Below the pieces are notes generated by a model. That model was not told the origin of the DNA. It ran no database searches and saw only the letters and a program-made list of their open reading frames with translations. From Nautilus pompilius (lineage: Eukaryota > Mollusca > Cephalopoda > Nautilida > Nautilidae), in NCBI GenBank assembly GCA_018389105.1, contig JACATO010000320.1:124001-188000 (forward strand): a stretch of DNA of 64,000 bases, read 5' to 3'. A program made the translations under genes and the position numbers. Below, in pieces: positions 61,601-64,000 of this stretch. Position 1 is the first letter of the stretch. Each line of letters starts with the position of its first letter.

Positions 61601-63865
61601 TAATGGAAAAAAAATATATAATTATGAAAGATTTATAGGTTCCAAAGACCCATATAGAAACAGAAATTAGAAGGAAAAAGTTTAGTCAAATTTTAATAGA
61701 CAGAGCAGACCCTTAACTATAAGACTCAGACTAATGGCTTTCTTTGAGTTCAGATTTGTTAAGGAATTTTCAGCAGCTGAAACATGAGCAGTTGTCGTTT
61801 CTGATCTAACTGCATAGAAATTGATAATAGATATTAAGAATATTGTTTTTAAACTTAAATATGCAAATGTCATTGTGAAAGAAAAAAAAACATCTTATGC
61901 GGGTGTTTTTACTAGTTTTGAAAATTTAACCGGCATTTTTAACAGTTTTACTATTGGACTTCTAAGACAATTTTTTTTTTTGTTTGTTTTACTAACATAA
62001 AAATGTTTAGACTAAAGAAAGGGTTTAATTAAACTGGTTTGTAGCATTTTATCTTAGCTGGAGGTGAATGTGCGTTTGAGTAGCAGTTTTTATCATGCTG
62101 AAGGACTTCCTGAGATGTCATGTTCAGGTACAAGGTCATTTGACTGATTTACTAAATAGATAGGCCTTCGCAGTAAGCTCTGACACGACAGCTCTGTGGC
62201 ACGCGTTTCAAAGTTTATGAAAAGGCATAGATTAAAGAAAAAAATTTATTTTAGAAATTAGTCGACAGCAGAATTTGTCAAGCTAGAAATGAAAATTCCC
62301 AAGAAAACTGGTTTCACCAATATTTATTTATTTTTCTGTCTGTTTTCTACTGAAAAAATCCCCCATGGAGCACTCTTCGAAGTGCAAACATTTTGTTGTT
62401 TGAATAAGAAAGAATAATTTTTCTGATAATTAAACTGAAATAGATGATGAACTTTTGGTTTTTAAATTACTGTGCAACTCTGTTGCTAAGCATTCTACTG
62501 TGATTTCATTTTAAAATTAAAACGTGATATGAAGACGGCAAGTATTCTTTTAATTTGATGAAGGAAAGGTTCTTTCATATTTGACTGTTTACTTTGCTAT
62601 CCTCAAAGTTCATAAACAAATGGAAGATCTAATAAAGTTAAGTTTCTGAACCACTGTGTTGAGAGATCCACATTTGTCAAAGGGATTTGGAGAGAAATTA
62701 ACTAGATTTATTCACACTGATTGATCTTGCTTTTAAATCCTGATCATAATTTAATATCAAGATGTATTTTAACTGGGGTATATGGAAGACACTTGACAAT
62801 AAGCTTGCAGAAGTGTTTACTCATCTATACATTTTTAACATTTCTTTTTGCTTTGGAATAACATGATAACACTTTAATCTGCTTTCTTTATATTTATGTA
62901 AATTCTCATGAACTTGGAGCTATTGTATAAGAATTTTTGTTCTTATATATTTGCCTGTACTACTATTTTTTGGTTTAATTGTGGCAGTTTGATTTTCTTT
63001 TATAGGTCTTCCTTGCTAGAGGCAATGTTCCAGCAGAAAGTTACAACTTCTTCATTGACATTTTATTAAATACAATAAGGTAAGCATTGATAATATTATA
63101 GTTTATATTTGCAGCTAGTCCATTTGACTGCTAATGTTCAGGATTATGCTGGTGAAAACTGAGAAAGTTAGTTAAATTTTTTGTTCACTTGCTGTTTGTT
63201 GTTGTTTTGTATGAGGAGTGACAAATAAGGGGGCACAGTGGCAGTCTTTTAAGGAATATAGCCATAAATTTGATTATATATTAAGAATGGAATCTCTGTT
63301 TTTAACTGTAAATTAGGATTCTTCATCTGTGTTTTAAAAAAGATTGGCAATGTGGCAATGGCTGGAAATTCAACTTTTAAACATAACAAATGATGTGTTG
63401 TACTCTACAAATAAGTATATACTTATTATCAGTGCTCATGAAAGCTAGCAGTTGACCAGCCAGATATCAGTAAAACGTTTTTTAAAAAAATTATTATAGG
63501 AGATGGAACGAAGATTAACTCAACTTTTAGCTTAGCCAAAAATTAAAAAAGAAGTGAGCTAAAGCATCTGGTAGGCAAGATTGGCTGTCATTCATAACAT
63601 CATGGTTCAAATCCTGCCAGAACAACCAGGCTCAAAATAAAAGAATTTTCCATTGTTTTACCTGTTGTTTGCTTATTTTTTTCTTGAAAGTCATTCTCTA
63701 AGAGCTGACTGCATTCAGCCTTTATTATGTGAGAGTTTTCTTGTTGTTTGCAGAGATGAAATAGCAGGTTGTATAGAAAAGGCTTATGAGAAGTTAGCTC
63801 TAAATGAAGCAGCAAGGATACTTTTCTTTGAGAATCGAGACCCCATGAAAACATATGCTAAACAG
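49587..63865 (+). CDS. PSMD8: 26S proteasome non-ATPase regulatory subunit 8 (Rpn12), 3' partial
   Basis: A PCI-domain subunit of the proteasome lid, needed for 26S assembly. Seven coding exons: 49587-49697, 50370-50442, 57011-57113, 58055-58148, 59650-59748, 63006-63079, 63754-63865. They join in frame for 222 codons. All introns are GT-AG. Landmarks: [105 protein letters not shown]. These match vertebrate PSMD8 throughout. The last ~45 residues (the family's C-terminus after YAKQ) should lie past the window edge. The start at 49587 (CCAAGATGT) is chosen for its Kozak context and agreement with family N-termini. The same frame stays open upstream to an ATG at 49416. Confidence 0.97.
50370..50442 (+). 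CDS. PSMD8: PSMD8 exon 2
   Basis: 73 bp after a long T tract and TAG; encodes [20 protein letters not shown] and LLVA. Ends one base into an Arg codon; donor GTGAGT. Confidence 0.92.
50947..51079 (+). repeat. Inverted duplication, left arm
   Basis: Pairs with the reverse complement of 52543-52674 with high similarity by eye. The longest exact shared run starts AGTTAAATGGTCAACATCTG and continues GAATG. The similarity appears to extend weakly into flanks containing ATATTTTTTTAGACTATAGG versus GATATTTTTCGGACTACAGA. Confidence 0.9.
52543..52674 (-). repeat. Inverted duplication, right arm
   Basis: Reverse-complement partner of 50947-51079, separated from it by about 1.46 kb. Confidence 0.9.
52950..54400 (+). 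pseudogene. hAT (SCAND3/ZBED5-like) transposase relic
   Basis: [20 protein letters not shown] then [20 protein letters not shown] (52965-53120) matches the BED-finger N-terminus, with part of the zinc ligands lost. [20 protein letters not shown] (53215-53275), [20 protein letters not shown] and [11 protein letters not shown] (53310-53405) match the block VAKxxKxHTIxEEL...SIPLSNNTVSRRIxDMAxDIExQL. Further down, [15 protein letters not shown] near 53957-54003 matches IFEKLNELNLSLQG, and [15 protein letters not shown] lies near 54207. Multiple stops and shifts. Same strand as PSMD8, in intron 2. Confidence 0.85.
57011..57113 (+). CDS. PSMD8: PSMD8 exon 3
   Basis: Encodes [20 protein letters not shown] and [15 protein letters not shown]; among the strongest family matches. 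It follows the 6.6-kb intron 2. Confidence 0.97.
58055..58148 (+). CDS. PSMD8: PSMD8 exon 4
   Basis: Encodes [20 protein letters not shown] and [11 protein letters not shown]. Phase 0 at donor GTAAGC. Confidence 0.96.
59650..59748 (+). CDS. PSMD8: PSMD8 exon 5
   Basis: 33 codons: [20 protein letters not shown] then [13 protein letters not shown]. Phase 0 at both ends. Confidence 0.97.
63006..63079 (+). CDS. PSMD8: PSMD8 exon 6
   Basis: Encodes [20 protein letters not shown] then LNTI plus two bases of Arg; donor GTAAGC. Confidence 0.97.
63550..63645 (+). mobile_element. tRNA-derived SINE in PSMD8 intron 6
   Basis: GTGAGCTAAAGCATCTGGTA resembles a pol III A box region, and GGTTCAAATCC at 63604-63614 is an exact B-box match, about 50 bp apart as in tRNAs. 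The tail AAAATAAAAGAATTTT follows. It does not fold as an intact tRNA. Confidence 0.6.
63754..63865 (+). CDS. PSMD8: PSMD8 exon 7 (last one in the window)
   Basis: Encodes [20 protein letters not shown] and [17 protein letters not shown], then donor GTGAGG in phase 0. The next exon should start with the RGW-like segment and hold the stop. Confidence 0.96.
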
Positions 63866-64000
63866 GTGAGGATTTTTCTATAAGAAGCTGTATTGGTTTG
63901 TTTTTATTGTGTTAAATCAACATTTTAAATGTTTATTCTTTAGTGCATGTTATGTTATGTATGGAAAATAAATAAAGTTGGTTTATTTTCATTAGAAATT

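Larger units (their letters stand above)
57114..63005 (+). other. PSMD8 introns 3-5, no further gene
   Basis: Apart from exons 4 and 5, this is AT-rich intronic DNA with homopolymers. Nothing beyond short chance frames was recognised between 58.15-59.65 kb and 59.75-63.0 kb. Confidence 0.6.

Overview
The window is nuclear DNA from an animal. It has intron-split genes with GT-AG borders, many microsatellites, tRNA-derived SINE-like pieces and many decayed transposons (mariner, Tc1, hAT, non-LTR and other reverse-transcriptase relics). Both recognisable genes are conserved across animals. The TE mix and patchy CpG content suggest an invertebrate bilaterian, perhaps a mollusc, but nothing here fixes the species.

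Layout: (1) 1 to about 23.9 kb is CpG-rich and GC-richer. I find no host gene in it. It holds simple repeats, a 35-bp unit embedded in CT/GA tracts at two sites, two SINE-like pieces, Tc1 and mariner relics, and one nearly complete 1,320-bp mariner at 18180-19499 with matching terminal repeats and a TA duplication. (2) From about 24 kb the DNA becomes AT-rich and CpG-poor. The minus strand carries an 11-exon FAM98 gene (coding 49429 down to 26504, 470 codons plus stop). (3) A CpG-richer stretch near 48.9-50.1 kb holds a 157-bp gap between two start codons. (4) The plus strand carries PSMD8 (Rpn12, 26S proteasome lid). Seven coding exons lie between 49587 and 63865, and the last exon lies past the right edge.

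FAM98 (tRNA-ligase complex and RNA-binding protein) and PSMD8 (proteasome lid) are head-to-head and probably share one bidirectional promoter. As I recall, human FAM98C and PSMD8 are also near neighbours on 19q13, so this may be old microsynteny. The introns of both genes are full of TE relics: RT fragments, hAT pieces, an Hsmar1-like mariner, an internally deleted mariner, a GC-rich twin-hairpin insert, and a ~130-bp inverted duplication in PSMD8 intron 2.

The exon models were built by eye from reading frame, splice sites and protein-family resemblance. Every junction restores the frame. I found no operon, CRISPR array, rRNA or standalone tRNA gene.
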